Source: Leptotrichia sp. oral taxon 215 str. W9775
Lineage (GTDB): Bacteria; Fusobacteriota; Fusobacteriia; Fusobacteriales; Leptotrichiaceae
Direction: 5' to 3'
DNA: 64,000 nucleotides
Assembly: GCF_000469505.1 (NCBI RefSeq)
Contig: NZ_KI272841.1
Span: forward strand, 42,322 to 106,321
The notes under the pieces were generated by a model. That model was not told where the DNA came from. It saw only the letters and a program-made list of their open reading frames with translations, and ran no database searches. Position numbers and translations under genes: made by a program. Shown piece after piece: positions 16,416-25,982 of the stretch (position 1 is the first letter of the stretch; every line of letters starts with the position of its first letter).

Positions 16416-17921
16416 TTGAGAATTAAACCGGAAGAAGTCAGTAAAATTATCCGTAATGAAATAGAAGGATATAATAAATCGCTGGATGTTGCAAATACAG
16501 GAACTGTATTGGAAGTAGGAGATGGAATAGCCAGAGTATATGGATTAAGCAAGGCAATGTCAGGAGAACTGCTGAAGTTTGAAAATGGTGTCATGGGAAT
16601 GGCACTTAACCTTGAAGAAGATAATATAGGAGCAGTTATTTTTGGTGAATCCAGAGGAATAAAAGAAGGAGGAACTGTAAAGAGTACCGGAAAAGTTGCA
16701 GAGGTTCCTTCGGGAGAAGGCCTTCTAGGAAGAGTTGTAAATGCTTTGGGAGAGCCTATTGACGGGAAAGGAAGCATTGAAGCTTCAAAATATATGAAAA
16801 TAGAAAGACCAGCTTACGGAATAATAGATAGAAAACCTGTAAGTGAGCCACTTCAAACAGGAATAAAGGCAATTGACGGAATGTTTCCAATAGGAAAAGG
16901 ACAGAGGGAACTTATTATAGGAGACAGACAGACAGGAAAAACAGCTATTGCAATAGATACAATAATTAATCAGAAAAATAATGATGTAGTTTGTATATAT
17001 GTAGCAATAGGTCAGAAAAGATCAACAGTAGCACAAATATATAAAAAGCTTGAAGAACTTGGAGCATTGGAATATACAATAATAGTTGCCGCAACAGCTT
17101 CAGAATCAGCTCCTCTGCAATATCTTGCACCATATGCGGGTGTTGCAATGGGAGAATACTTTATGGAGCAGGGAAAACACGTACTTATAATTTATGATGA
17201 CCTGTCAAAACATGCAGTGTCATACAGGGAAATGTCGCTTCTGCTTAGAAGACCGCCAGGAAGGGAAGCGTATCCTGGGGATGTATTCTATCTTCACTCA
17301 AGATTACTTGAAAGAGCCGCTAAACTTAGTGATGAACTTGGTGGAGGTTCTATAACTGCATTGCCAATTGTAGAAACAAAGGCAGGAGATATTTCGGCAT
17401 ACATACCTACAAATGTTATTTCAATAACAGATGGACAGATATTTTTAGAAACAGATCTGTTTAATTCAGGATTCAGACCGGCAATAAATCCAGGAGTTTC
17501 AGTATCAAGGGTTGGAGGAAGTGCACAAATAAAAGCAATGAAACAAGTTGCATCAAAAGTGAAACTGGAACTGGCACAATATAATGAACTGCTGGCATTT
17601 ACACAGTTTGGGTCAGATCTTGATAAAGCTACAAGAGATCAGCTTAACAGAGGGGCAAAAATAATGGAGGTTCTGAAACAGAGCCAATATAATCCATACA
17701 GAGTTGAAGAACAGGTTGTATCCTTCTTCTGTGTTACAAATGGTTACTTTGATGATATCCCAACAGAAAAGGTAAAGGCATTTGAACATGACCTGATTGG
17801 AAGTCTGAGAACAGAAAATGAAATTTTATCTGAAATAAAGAAGGAAGAAAAAGTTACAGATGAAATTAATGAAAAACTGATTGCATACGTTACAAACTAC
17901 AAGCAGGATTATGTATGGTAG
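16416..17921 (+). CDS. atpA: ATP synthase F1 subunit alpha
   Basis: A 501-residue non-catalytic nucleotide-binding subunit of the head. It carries Walker A GDRQTGKT, the IYVAIGQKRS segment and LLLRRPPGREAYPGDVFYLH. The start is TTG, placed 7 bp after a perfect AGGAGGTG (16401-16408); the resulting N-terminus MRIKPEEVSKIIRNEI matches the usual start of the protein. The length is normal. Confidence 0.97.
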   Translation: MRIKPEEVSKIIRNEIEGYNKSLDVANTGTVLEVGDGIARVYGLSKAMSGELLKFENGVMGMALNLEEDNIGAVIFGESRGIKEGGTVKSTGKVAEVPSGEGLLGRVVNALGEPIDGKGSIEASKYMKIERPAYGIIDRKPVSEPLQTGIKAIDGMFPIGKGQRELIIGDRQTGKTAIAIDTIINQKNNDVVCIYVAIGQKRSTVAQIYKKLEELGALEYTIIVAATASESAPLQYLAPYAGVAMGEYFMEQGKHVLIIYDDLSKHAVSYREMSLLLRRPPGREAYPGDVFYLHSRLLERAAKLSDELGGGSITALPIVETKAGDISAYIPTNVISITDGQIFLETDLFNSGFRPAINPGVSVSRVGGSAQIKAMKQVASKVKLELAQYNELLAFTQFGSDLDKATRDQLNRGAKIMEVLKQSQYNPYRVEEQVVSFFCVTNGYFDDIPTEKVKAFEHDLIGSLRTENEILSEIKKEEKVTDEINEKLIAYVTNYKQDYVW

Positions 17922-17930
17922 GTGACATAA

Positions 17931-18791
17931 ATGGCTGAAAATATGAAGGAAATAAAGGAAAGAATTGACAGTGTAAAAAATACCAGTCAGATAACTAATG
18001 CAATGAATATAGTTTCTTCGACTAAATTTAAAAAATTTCAGGTTCTTACATTGAAATCAAGGGAATATGCAAAGACAATTGGAATAGCCTTTGATAATCT
18101 GGTTGCAGGAATGAAAAGTCATAACTATGAAATATTTGATGGAAAACCTGAAGTGAAGAAAATAGGTATTATTGTAATGACATCTGACAGGGGATTATGC
18201 GGAAGCTTTAATTCAAATACCCTTAGAAAACTTGAAGGAATGAAAAAGAATTTTGAAAAGGAAAATAAGGAAGTTTCGGTAATTACAATAGGTAAAAAAG
18301 CAAAAGATTACTGCAAGTCAAGAAATATACCGGTAGACAGTGAATATACACAGTTAATACCTGAAACTATGTTTGAAAAAGGAAAAAAAATAAGTGAAGA
18401 TATTGTACAGTTTTATCTGAATGATTTTTATGATGAAGTGTACATAATTTTCTCAAGATTTGTTTCTGCAATAGAATACAGTATTCAGGTAGAAAAAATT
18501 CTTCCAATTGAAAAAAAGGAAGGACTTCCTAATAAGGAATATGTATTTGAACCTTCGGAAGAAGAGGTTTTACGTTCTTTTATTCCTAAAGTGCTGAATA
18601 TAAAAATATATCAGTCATTACTTGAAAATTCTGCCAGTGAACATTCGGCAAGAATGTCTGCCATGAAACAGGCAAGTGACAATGCTGAAGAAATGATAAA
18701 CAAACTTACTGTTAAGTATAATAGGGAACGTCAGACAATGATTACACAGGAATTATCTGAAATAGTAAGTGGTTCGGAAGCATTGAAATAA
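17931..18791 (+). CDS. atpG: ATP synthase F1 subunit gamma
   Basis: A 286-residue central-stalk subunit. The N-terminal helix IKERIDSVKNTSQITNAMNI and the C-terminal helix ASDNAEEMINKLTVKYNRER are the conserved coiled-coil pair that turns within the head. SDRGLCGSFN is the other family landmark. It starts 9 bp after atpA. Confidence 0.96.
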   Translation: MAENMKEIKERIDSVKNTSQITNAMNIVSSTKFKKFQVLTLKSREYAKTIGIAFDNLVAGMKSHNYEIFDGKPEVKKIGIIVMTSDRGLCGSFNSNTLRKLEGMKKNFEKENKEVSVITIGKKAKDYCKSRNIPVDSEYTQLIPETMFEKGKKISEDIVQFYLNDFYDEVYIIFSRFVSAIEYSIQVEKILPIEKKEGLPNKEYVFEPSEEEVLRSFIPKVLNIKIYQSLLENSASEHSARMSAMKQASDNAEEMINKLTVKYNRERQTMITQELSEIVSGSEALK

Positions 18792-18868
18792 AATTAGGAA
18801 TAAAGAATAAAAAACTGAAGAAATATATGAAAGAAAAAGATATGAAATAAGCATAGGAGGTTAAAAAG

Positions 18869-20266
18869 TTGCTTAACAAGGGAAAACTGGTTCAGATAAT
18901 AGGACCGGTCATAGATGTTAAATTTGAAGATCAGCTGCCAGATATATATAATGCCCTGGAAGTGTATGATGATAATGGCCAGAAGTTAGTTGCCGAAGTG
19001 CACTCCCATAATGGTAACAATGTTGTCAGGGCAGTTGCAATGACAGGGACAGACGGACTAAGAAGAGGTCTGGAAGTAGTAGACACAGGAAAACCTATAC
19101 AGGTTCCAGTGGGAAGACAGACACTTGGAAGAATATTTAATGTATTGGGAGAACCTGTTGATAACGGGGAACCAATCAGTGCAGATTTGATGGATTCAAT
19201 ACATAAGGAAGCCCCTTCATTTGAACAGCAGGGGACTGACAGTGAAATACTTGAAACAGGAATAAAGGTGGTAGATTTACTGGCTCCATATCTTAAAGGT
19301 GGAAAAATAGGACTGTTTGGTGGTGCGGGAGTAGGAAAGACCGTACTGATACAGGAACTTATAAATAATATTGCAAAAGGACATGGAGGACTTTCTGTAT
19401 TCGCAGGGGTAGGAGAAAGAACAAGAGAAGGAAGAGACCTTTATAACGAAATGAAGGAAAGTGGAGTTATTAATAAAACAGCATTAGTTTATGGCCAAAT
19501 GAATGAGCCACCTGGTGCAAGACTTAGGGTAGGTCTTACAGCACTTACAATGGCAGAATATTTTAGGGATAAGGAAGGACAGAATGTATTGTTATTTATT
19601 GACAACATATTCAGATTTACTCAGGCAGGAGCAGAAGTTTCAGCCCTTTTAGGAAGAATGCCTTCAGCAGTGGGATATCAGCCAAATCTGGCAACAGAAA
19701 TGGGAGCACTGCAGGAAAGAATAACTTCCACAAACACAGGGTCAATAACTTCTGTACAGGCAGTTTACGTACCGGCAGATGACCTTACAGATCCGGCACC
19801 TGCAACTACGTTTGCACATTTGGATGCGACTACGGTTCTGTCAAGACAAATTGCATCCCTGGGAATTTATCCTGCTGTGGATCCACTTGATTCCACATCA
19901 AGAATACTTGAGCCTGAAATAGTAGGAAATGAACATTATAAAGTTGCAAGGGATACTCAGAAGGTATTACAGAGATATAAGGAACTTCAGGATATAATTG
20001 CAATACTTGGAATGGACGAACTGGATGAGGAAGATAAACTGACTGTAAACCGGGCAAGAAAAATTCAGAGATTTTTCTCACAGCCGTTTTCAGTAGCAGA
20101 ACAGTTTACAGGAATGAAAGGAAAATACGTTCCTTTAAGGGATACAATAAGGGGATTCAAGGAAATTCTGGATGGCCTTCATGATGACCTTCCTGAACAG
20201 GCATTCCTATATGTAGGAACTATTGATGAAGCAGTAGCAAAAGCAAGAAAACTTATGAGTGAATAA
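18869..20266 (+). CDS. atpD: ATP synthase F1 subunit beta
   Basis: A 465-residue catalytic subunit. It shows Walker A GGAGVGKT, the catalytic GERTREG, the Walker B region LLFIDNIFRFTQAG and the DELSEED-equivalent MDELDEEDKL. The start is TTG with AGGAGG (18855-18860) 8 bp upstream, giving MLNKGKLVQIIGPVIDV, the usual start. A gap of 77 bp without a gene separates it from atpG. Confidence 0.97.
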   Translation: MLNKGKLVQIIGPVIDVKFEDQLPDIYNALEVYDDNGQKLVAEVHSHNGNNVVRAVAMTGTDGLRRGLEVVDTGKPIQVPVGRQTLGRIFNVLGEPVDNGEPISADLMDSIHKEAPSFEQQGTDSEILETGIKVVDLLAPYLKGGKIGLFGGAGVGKTVLIQELINNIAKGHGGLSVFAGVGERTREGRDLYNEMKESGVINKTALVYGQMNEPPGARLRVGLTALTMAEYFRDKEGQNVLLFIDNIFRFTQAGAEVSALLGRMPSAVGYQPNLATEMGALQERITSTNTGSITSVQAVYVPADDLTDPAPATTFAHLDATTVLSRQIASLGIYPAVDPLDSTSRILEPEIVGNEHYKVARDTQKVLQRYKELQDIIAILGMDELDEEDKLTVNRARKIQRFFSQPFSVAEQFTGMKGKYVPLRDTIRGFKEILDGLHDDLPEQAFLYVGTIDEAVAKARKLMSE

Positions 20267-20291
20267 AAATCTAAAGACAGGAGAATACTAT

Positions 20292-20681
20292 ATGGCAACA
20301 GAATTTATTGCAAAAGCTGTAACGCCTGAAGGTCTTGTTTTCAGAAAACCTGTAACTTTTTTAAAGATAAGAACAGAGAATGGAGATATTGGAATATTGG
20401 CAAACCATATTAATTTCATATCTCCTCTTGGTGCAGGTGAAATGCTTATAAGAGAAAAAGATAATAAGGAAACTTCCTATTATATATCGGGAGGTTTTCT
20501 GGAAGTTAGACAGGATAAGGTAGTTATTCTAGGGGAAGATGTACTGGAGGCTACAACGGCAGAAGCTATAAAAATGGCAAGACAGGCTGCAATTGAGCAG
20601 GCAAAACAGCATAAAATAAGAGAAGAACAGGATATTTTAGGAAGTAAGAAAAAAATTCAGCAGAATTTGAAAAGAAAATAG
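20292..20681 (+). CDS. atpC: ATP synthase F1 subunit epsilon
   Basis: A 129-residue central-stalk subunit. The beta-sandwich motif GDIGILANHINFISPL and the YYISGGFLEVRQDKV segment are diagnostic, and a helical C-terminal region follows. An in-frame GTG at 20259 lies inside atpD. The ATG at 20292 with AGGAGA upstream gives the standard N-terminus MATEFIAKAVTPEG and is preferred. It is the last structural gene of the operon. Confidence 0.95.
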   Translation: MATEFIAKAVTPEGLVFRKPVTFLKIRTENGDIGILANHINFISPLGAGEMLIREKDNKETSYYISGGFLEVRQDKVVILGEDVLEATTAEAIKMARQAAIEQAKQHKIREEQDILGSKKKIQQNLKRK

Positions 20682-20740
20682 TGCAATTATTTCATTTATA
20701 TGCTAATATATAAATAACAAGTATAAATGGAGATTGATTT

Positions 20741-21916
20741 ATGAAAAAATATCTGGATGAAATGACAAAGGAAGAATTAATACATCTTGCAATGCAGGAA
20801 TGCGTCCTTCTTGAATTGACTTTTGATAAGGAAAAAATTATGAAAAAGCTTGAAAAGAAAGGATATGAACGTATTAAGGAAACTGAAAGTTTACCTAAAA
20901 AAGAAAAAGTTTCAGCAGAAGAGAAAGAAATTTATCTGGATGAAAAAAATGAAAATATAGAAAAAAAGGGAGGCTACGAAGATATGAAAGAAGATTTAAA
21001 ATTAAAGGGTACAGAAGTAATTGAAGAAGAAATTCAAGTTGAAGAAGTAGACTTTTCTGTAGAATCTATATTTCCTTACAGAAGTAGAAGCTATTACAGA
21101 AACTATCCTAACAGAAAGTTAATAAGATCTGTCATAAGAATTCATAGAAGAAGCAGAAGGGATTCTTTTCAGGAAATTTCTTTTAACTATAAGGATATAG
21201 ATGAAGAACAGATAAAAAAGAGAGAAATTGAAACAGCTATTAACAGTTCAAAATTTGAAAAAGGAAGAGATTATGAAAATAAGTCAAAAGAAGAAGAAAT
21301 CTATTTTGATAAGGCATATCTGCCTAGTTCTTATTTTGTAGATGAAGTAGTGTTAATGCCTAAAAATCCTACAACATTGTTTGTTTACTGGGAAATAAGG
21401 GATGACACGTTTGCAAGATTGTCAGAAAATAATCATGTACTGGATAATGTTGTAATTAAGCTTATGAAAGAGGGTCATGAATATAGAAAAATAATAAGAC
21501 ATGAAAGAATAGGTTCACATTACATTACTGAAGTTGATGCAAGTCAAAGTTATGAAGTGCTTATAGGATATGAAGATCAGTATGGTAACTTTTCAGAAGT
21601 TGCCCATTCTCAAGAAGCAATAGTTCCTTCAGATAAATTATCTGATAATTTTGATTTATTATGGGGAACTGTTAAGGAAGATAAAAATACTAATCAGATA
21701 ATAAAATATATTAACAGTCCTATTCCTACACCTGAAAATCAGGAATTTATAGAGCTTTCCAATGGTGGAAGCGGCATAGCTGATGATGAAGAATTTACAG
21801 TGGAAGTTTTGGAAAGACTTTTAAAGGTAGGAGCTTCAGAACAGCTTGTTGAAAGAAGTGAAAGAAAAATAAAACCTGATAAACTGGTAATGATTGGTTC
21901 CAGCAGTTCGAGATAG
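20741..21916 (+). CDS. DUF4912 domain protein
   Basis: A 391-residue cytosolic protein. The N-terminus (MTKEELIHLAMQE, residues 9-21) resembles a Rho-N/SAP-like helix pair. A charged linker of about 150 residues follows, with a tyrosine- and arginine-rich patch (YRSRSYYRNYPNRKLIRSV). The DUF4912 domain spans about 188-330 (LPSSYFVDEVVLMPKNPTT, FVYWEIRDDT, SYEVLIGYEDQYGNF). The function is unknown. It follows atpC by 59 bp and precedes a strong terminator, so it probably belongs to the atp transcription unit. Confidence 0.75.
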   Translation: MKKYLDEMTKEELIHLAMQECVLLELTFDKEKIMKKLEKKGYERIKETESLPKKEKVSAEEKEIYLDEKNENIEKKGGYEDMKEDLKLKGTEVIEEEIQVEEVDFSVESIFPYRSRSYYRNYPNRKLIRSVIRIHRRSRRDSFQEISFNYKDIDEEQIKKREIETAINSSKFEKGRDYENKSKEEEIYFDKAYLPSSYFVDEVVLMPKNPTTLFVYWEIRDDTFARLSENNHVLDNVVIKLMKEGHEYRKIIRHERIGSHYITEVDASQSYEVLIGYEDQYGNFSEVAHSQEAIVPSDKLSDNFDLLWGTVKEDKNTNQIIKYINSPIPTPENQEFIELSNGGSGIADDEEFTVEVLERLLKVGASEQLVERSERKIKPDKLVMIGSSSSR

Positions 21917-21977
21917 AAGTTAAAGGAAAGTTTATAAAAGTTTTTTATAAATAAAATAACAAGTGAATAAATACTCT

Positions 21978-22026
21978 AAATAAAGTAAAAAACTCTATAA
22001 ATTTTGATTTTTTACTTTATTTTTAT
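21978..22026 (+). terminator. Strong terminator closing the atp/DUF4912 unit
   Basis: A perfect 15-bp stem (AAATAAAGTAAAAAA at 21978-21992 with its complement at 22008-22022), a 15-nt loop and a T-rich tail. Confidence 0.8.
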
Positions 22027-22066
22027 ATTTAGAATATCATATGAATAAATGCGTATAATTTTGTAT

Positions 22067-22095
22067 TTGAAAAAGGCTCATAAAAATGTTAATAT
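22067..22095 (+). promoter_or_regulatory. cls promoter with extended -10
   Basis: TTGAAA (22067-22072), a 17-bp spacer and TAATAT (22090-22095) with TG one base upstream. The -35 lies in a 16-bp block (TTTTGTATTTGAAAAA) that also occurs before ruvC. Confidence 0.6.
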
Positions 22096-22138
22096 ATAAA
22101 AATATTATAAAATCAAAATATAAATTTTAGGAGGTCAA

Positions 22139-23659
22139 ATGTTTCAAAATCTTGAAAGTTTATTAATATGGATAGTTTCCATAGAGCATATACATTTAGC
22201 GATTTATATAATGTTCCTAGTAGCTATTTTAGTTTCAGAAAGATCACCTGAAACAATAGTTGCATGGATTTTTACAATAACTGTTTTTCCAGTTTTTGGA
22301 TTTATACTGTATCTTGTATTTGGAATAAACTGGAGAAAAAACAGGATAGAATCTCTACAAAATAAGAATCGGAGAAGTTTATTCAAAGGGTTTCCGAGCC
22401 TTACAAAATATGATCCTACAGAGATTTTTCATTCCCGTAAAGTAAAACCCGAAGATTTAGATATACTTATGAATAATGCAGGAATTTCCCAGGAAGAAAG
22501 TGAAATTGTTAAACTTTTATATGCTTCAGAAGGTACATATCTGACTCACAACAGTTCATATGAAATGTTTTATAATGGGAAAGAAGCTTTTGATTCCATT
22601 ATTCAGGATCTGGAAAATGCAAAAGAAACAATTTATATGGAATACTTCGTATGGAAATCGGATAAGCTTGGAGAAAAAATAAAGGATATACTAGTAAAAA
22701 AAGCAAAAGAAGGTGTAAAGATAAGACTTCTTTTTGATGGAATGGGATCTCTTGGAACAATCTCAGAAAAATACAGGAAAGAACTTTTAAAAGTTGGCGT
22801 AGAATTTAAATATTTTCTGGATATAAAATTTGCCCTTTCAAAATTTAATTATAGAAATCATAGAAAAATAACGATTGTAGACAATAGAATTCTTCACACC
22901 GGAGGAATGAACCTTGGAGAAGAGTACATAACAGGGGGAAGAAGATTTGAAAGCTGGAGAGATACAAATGTGAGAATAAAAGGGGAACTTGTATTGCATT
23001 ATCTAGCAATATTTGTAACAGACTGGCTTAACAGTGGTGGGAAACAGGATTTTAAAATGGATGATATAGAAGAAGTAATAGAAGAACATAAAAATCTGCG
23101 GAATGAAAGTCCTTATATTATGCAGGTATCATCAAGCGGACCTGATACGATATGGACGACGTTGAAGTATACATATTCAAAGCTTATAACATCAGCTAAA
23201 AAGGAAATACTTATTCAGAGTCCATACTTCATACCTGACACTTCCCTTGTAAGCCAGCTGAAGATAGCCGCCCTTTCAGGAGTAAAAATAAAACTCATGA
23301 TAGCAGGAGTTCCAGATAAGAAGATACCTTACTGGATTGCTGAAACATATTTTGAGGAACTTCTTATGGCAGGAGTTGAAATATATAGATATAAAGCTGG
23401 ATTTATACATTGTAAAAATATAGTGGTTGATGGAAAGATGTCTACTATGGGAACATGTAATTTTGATATGAGAAGTTTTGAAATCAACTATGAAATAAAT
23501 TCCATTTTTTATAATGAGGAAATAAGTCAAAGTATAAGAAATCAGTTTTATAAGGATTTAGATTTTTGTGAGGAAATAAAAGAGGAGAATCTGAAAAAAA
23601 CAGTATTCTGGAGAAAAATCAGAAATTCCCTTTTCAGGGTAGTTTCACCTTTAATGTAA
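22139..23659 (+). CDS. cls: Cardiolipin synthase
   Basis: A membrane enzyme of the phospholipase D superfamily that condenses two phosphatidylglycerols into cardiolipin. Two N-terminal membrane helices (about 17-33 and 40-62) are followed by two HKD motifs: NHRKITIVDN near residue 240 and HCKNIVVDGKMSTMGTCNFD near residue 423. The 506-residue length is normal for the bacterial ClsA type. An AGGAGG ribosome-binding site precedes the ATG. truB follows after 48 bp. Confidence 0.93.
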   Translation: MFQNLESLLIWIVSIEHIHLAIYIMFLVAILVSERSPETIVAWIFTITVFPVFGFILYLVFGINWRKNRIESLQNKNRRSLFKGFPSLTKYDPTEIFHSRKVKPEDLDILMNNAGISQEESEIVKLLYASEGTYLTHNSSYEMFYNGKEAFDSIIQDLENAKETIYMEYFVWKSDKLGEKIKDILVKKAKEGVKIRLLFDGMGSLGTISEKYRKELLKVGVEFKYFLDIKFALSKFNYRNHRKITIVDNRILHTGGMNLGEEYITGGRRFESWRDTNVRIKGELVLHYLAIFVTDWLNSGGKQDFKMDDIEEVIEEHKNLRNESPYIMQVSSSGPDTIWTTLKYTYSKLITSAKKEILIQSPYFIPDTSLVSQLKIAALSGVKIKLMIAGVPDKKIPYWIAETYFEELLMAGVEIYRYKAGFIHCKNIVVDGKMSTMGTCNFDMRSFEINYEINSIFYNEEISQSIRNQFYKDLDFCEEIKEENLKKTVFWRKIRNSLFRVVSPLM

Positions 23660-23707
23660 TTAAATGGCTGGACTATATTTGTTAATGTGATAAGGCAGGG
23701 ATGTGAG

Positions 23708-24724
23708 ATGAAAGGAAATAGTATATTTAAAAGTGATGGAATAGTTCTGCTGAATAAAAGCAGAGGGATTTCTTCATTTAAAGCGATAAATAAACTGAAA
23801 TGGATTATAGGTTCCAGCAAAGTTGGTCATGCAGGAACTCTTGATCCCATAGCTGAAGGACTTCTTATAGTAATGGTAAACAATGCTACAAAATTTTCTG
23901 ATAATCTCATGAAAAGGGATAAGGAATACTTTGTGGAACTTGAATTAGGTTATGAAACTGATACGTATGATACAGAAGGGGAAATAACTGAAAAATATGA
24001 AGGAAATATAGATGTTTCCACAGAAGGGATAATTGAAGCTGTTAACAGCTTTACAGGGGAAATAATGCAGGTACCTCCCATGTATTCTGCCATAAAGATA
24101 AACGGAGAAAAGCTTTATGAGCTGGCACGTAAAGGAATTGAAGTGGAAAGGGAAGCAAGGAAAGTAAAAATCTACTCAATAAGGGAAATAAATGTAGAGT
24201 ATAAGGAAAAATGCAAGATTTCCTTTTATACAGAAGTAAGCAGCGGAACATATATAAGGTCACTTGTGAGGGATATTGGGAGGAAACTTGGTGTTTATGC
24301 AACAATGACAAAGCTGGTACGGACAAAAATTGATAAATACAACATTAAAGAGTCTGTTTCACTGGAAGAAATAGAAGAAAAACTAGATAAAGATAAGGAA
24401 ACATCTGGAGAAAATGTTTGTAAAGATATCTCAAATAATATGGAAAAAGTAAAGGAAATTATTAAATTTAAAAATATAGAATGCATATTTAATTATGAAA
24501 AAATAAGTGTTTCAGAAGAAAAATATAAAAAACTGAAAAATGGGATGACAGTTCTTGTGGGATTTAAAAAGTTTAAGGAAATACACACTGTTACAGAGAA
24601 CAAGCTATACTGTATATATGTAAAAAATGAAATGACAGAACAAAAGGAATTTAAAGGAATTGTAAAAGTTATAAGAAAAGGCCATGATAAAGTGTATTTG
24701 AAAAGGGAAAAATATTTCATATAA
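23708..24724 (+). CDS. truB: tRNA pseudouridine(55) synthase TruB
   Basis: Converts U55 in the T-loop of tRNAs to pseudouridine. The catalytic aspartate lies in GHAGTLDPIAEGLL (D46). KRDKEYFVELELGYETDTYD, VPPMYSAIKINGEKLYELAR and SGTYIRSLVRDIG are the other conserved blocks. The start is placed at ATG 23708, preceded by GCAGGGA, giving 338 residues; an in-frame GTG at 23687 is less likely. The C-terminal 100 residues are PUA-like and more divergent. Confidence 0.95.
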   Translation: MKGNSIFKSDGIVLLNKSRGISSFKAINKLKWIIGSSKVGHAGTLDPIAEGLLIVMVNNATKFSDNLMKRDKEYFVELELGYETDTYDTEGEITEKYEGNIDVSTEGIIEAVNSFTGEIMQVPPMYSAIKINGEKLYELARKGIEVEREARKVKIYSIREINVEYKEKCKISFYTEVSSGTYIRSLVRDIGRKLGVYATMTKLVRTKIDKYNIKESVSLEEIEEKLDKDKETSGENVCKDISNNMEKVKEIIKFKNIECIFNYEKISVSEEKYKKLKNGMTVLVGFKKFKEIHTVTENKLYCIYVKNEMTEQKEFKGIVKVIRKGHDKVYLKREKYFI

Positions 24725-24796
24725 AATAATATAAAATGAAGTTTTCAGAATATGAAAAAAATATTGAATTTATTAATCGTAATTAAATTTTTGTAT

Positions 24797-24825
24797 TTGA
24801 AAAAATAACATTTGTGTGTTATAAT
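24797..24825 (+). promoter_or_regulatory. ruvC promoter with extended -10
   Basis: TTGAAA (24797-24802), a 17-bp spacer and TATAAT (24820-24825) preceded by TG one base upstream. It shares the block TTTTGTATTTGAAAAA with the cls promoter. Confidence 0.65.
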
Positions 24826-24859
24826 AATAAAACAGTAAAAAAATAGAAATGAGGAAAAA

Positions 24860-25429
24860 ATGCGAATTTTGGGTATTGATCCAGGAACTGCTATTGTAGG
24901 GTATTCCATTATTGAGTTTGATAAAGGGAAATATAATGTTTTAGATTATGGATGTATCTATACTGATAAGGATGAAGATATGCCGGTAAGACTGGAAAAA
25001 ATATATGATTCTCTTGACAATCTTATAAAATTATGGAAACCAACTGATATGGCTATTGAAGATTTATTTTTCTTTAAGAACCAGAAGACAATAGTAAAAG
25101 TTGGCCAGGCAAGAGGAGTAATAACCCTTGTCGGTCAGAAAAACAGGCTGAATATATTCAGTTATACACCATTGCAAGTTAAAATGGGAATAGCCAGCTA
25201 TGGAAGGGCAGAAAAGAAACAGATACAGGAAATGGTCAAAATTATTCTTAAACTTGATGAAATTCCGAAACCTGATGATGCTGCAGATGCTCTGGCAATT
25301 GCCATAACACATATAAATTCTAAAAACAGTTTTGGAGGATTTACAAGAGGAGACAATATAAGCAAAAAACTTGAAAAACTCAATTCTAATAAAATAAAAC
25401 TGGAAGATTATAAAAAGCTCATAAGATAA
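24860..25429 (+). CDS. ruvC: Holliday junction endonuclease RuvC
   Basis: Resolves four-way junctions during recombination, working with RuvAB. It begins MRILGIDPGTAIVGYSII. The acidic catalytic residues are D7, E67 (MAIEDLFFFKN) and the pair around D140 and D143 (KPDDAADALAIAITH). The length of 189 residues is slightly longer than usual because of a basic tail. The ribosome-binding site is GAGGAAAA. trmL starts 15 bp later. Confidence 0.96.
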   Translation: MRILGIDPGTAIVGYSIIEFDKGKYNVLDYGCIYTDKDEDMPVRLEKIYDSLDNLIKLWKPTDMAIEDLFFFKNQKTIVKVGQARGVITLVGQKNRLNIFSYTPLQVKMGIASYGRAEKKQIQEMVKIILKLDEIPKPDDAADALAIAITHINSKNSFGGFTRGDNISKKLEKLNSNKIKLEDYKKLIR

Positions 25430-25443
25430 GGAAGGTAAGGGAA

Positions 25444-25908
25444 ATGAATATAGTTCTTTTATATCCTGAAATACATGTCAACACAGGAAATATCGGAAGA
25501 ACATGTGTTTTAACTAATACAAAACTGCATCTGATAAAGCCGTTGGGATTTTCTCTTGATGCAAAGGAAGTACGAAGGGCAGGACTTGATTACTGGAAGG
25601 ATGTTCAGTTACATGTATGGGAAAGTTTTGAACATTTTTTTCAGGAAAATATAGAAGGAAAAGACAATGTAAAGCTATATTTTGCAACAACTAAAACAAA
25701 ACAAAAATACACAGATGTAAAGTATGGTGAAAATGACTACATAATGTTTGGACCTGAATCAAGGGGAATACCGGAAGATATATTGAATAAATACAAGGAA
25801 GACAACATTACGATACCAATGCTTCCTTTGGGAAGATCACTAAATCTGTCAAACTCTGCCGCAATAATTTTATATGAGGCATTGAGGCAGAATGGGTTTA
25901 AGTTTTAA
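25444..25908 (+). CDS. trmL: tRNA (cytidine(34)-2'-O)-methyltransferase
   Basis: A SPOUT-class (TrmH-type) enzyme that methylates the wobble ribose in certain leucine tRNAs. The 154-residue length, the start MNIVLLYPEIHVNTGNIGRT, the central FGPESRGIPEDIL and the C-terminal knot IPMLPLGRSLNLSNSAAI are all typical of TrmL. It lies between ruvC and thyA in a run of same-strand housekeeping genes. Confidence 0.93.
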   Translation: MNIVLLYPEIHVNTGNIGRTCVLTNTKLHLIKPLGFSLDAKEVRRAGLDYWKDVQLHVWESFEHFFQENIEGKDNVKLYFATTKTKQKYTDVKYGENDYIMFGPESRGIPEDILNKYKEDNITIPMLPLGRSLNLSNSAAIILYEALRQNGFKF

Positions 25909-25982
25909 AAGAATTACATAAATTGATATTGAAATTATAATTTATTCCGGATAAATGATGAAAAGGAGGAGAGAAAAAATAA

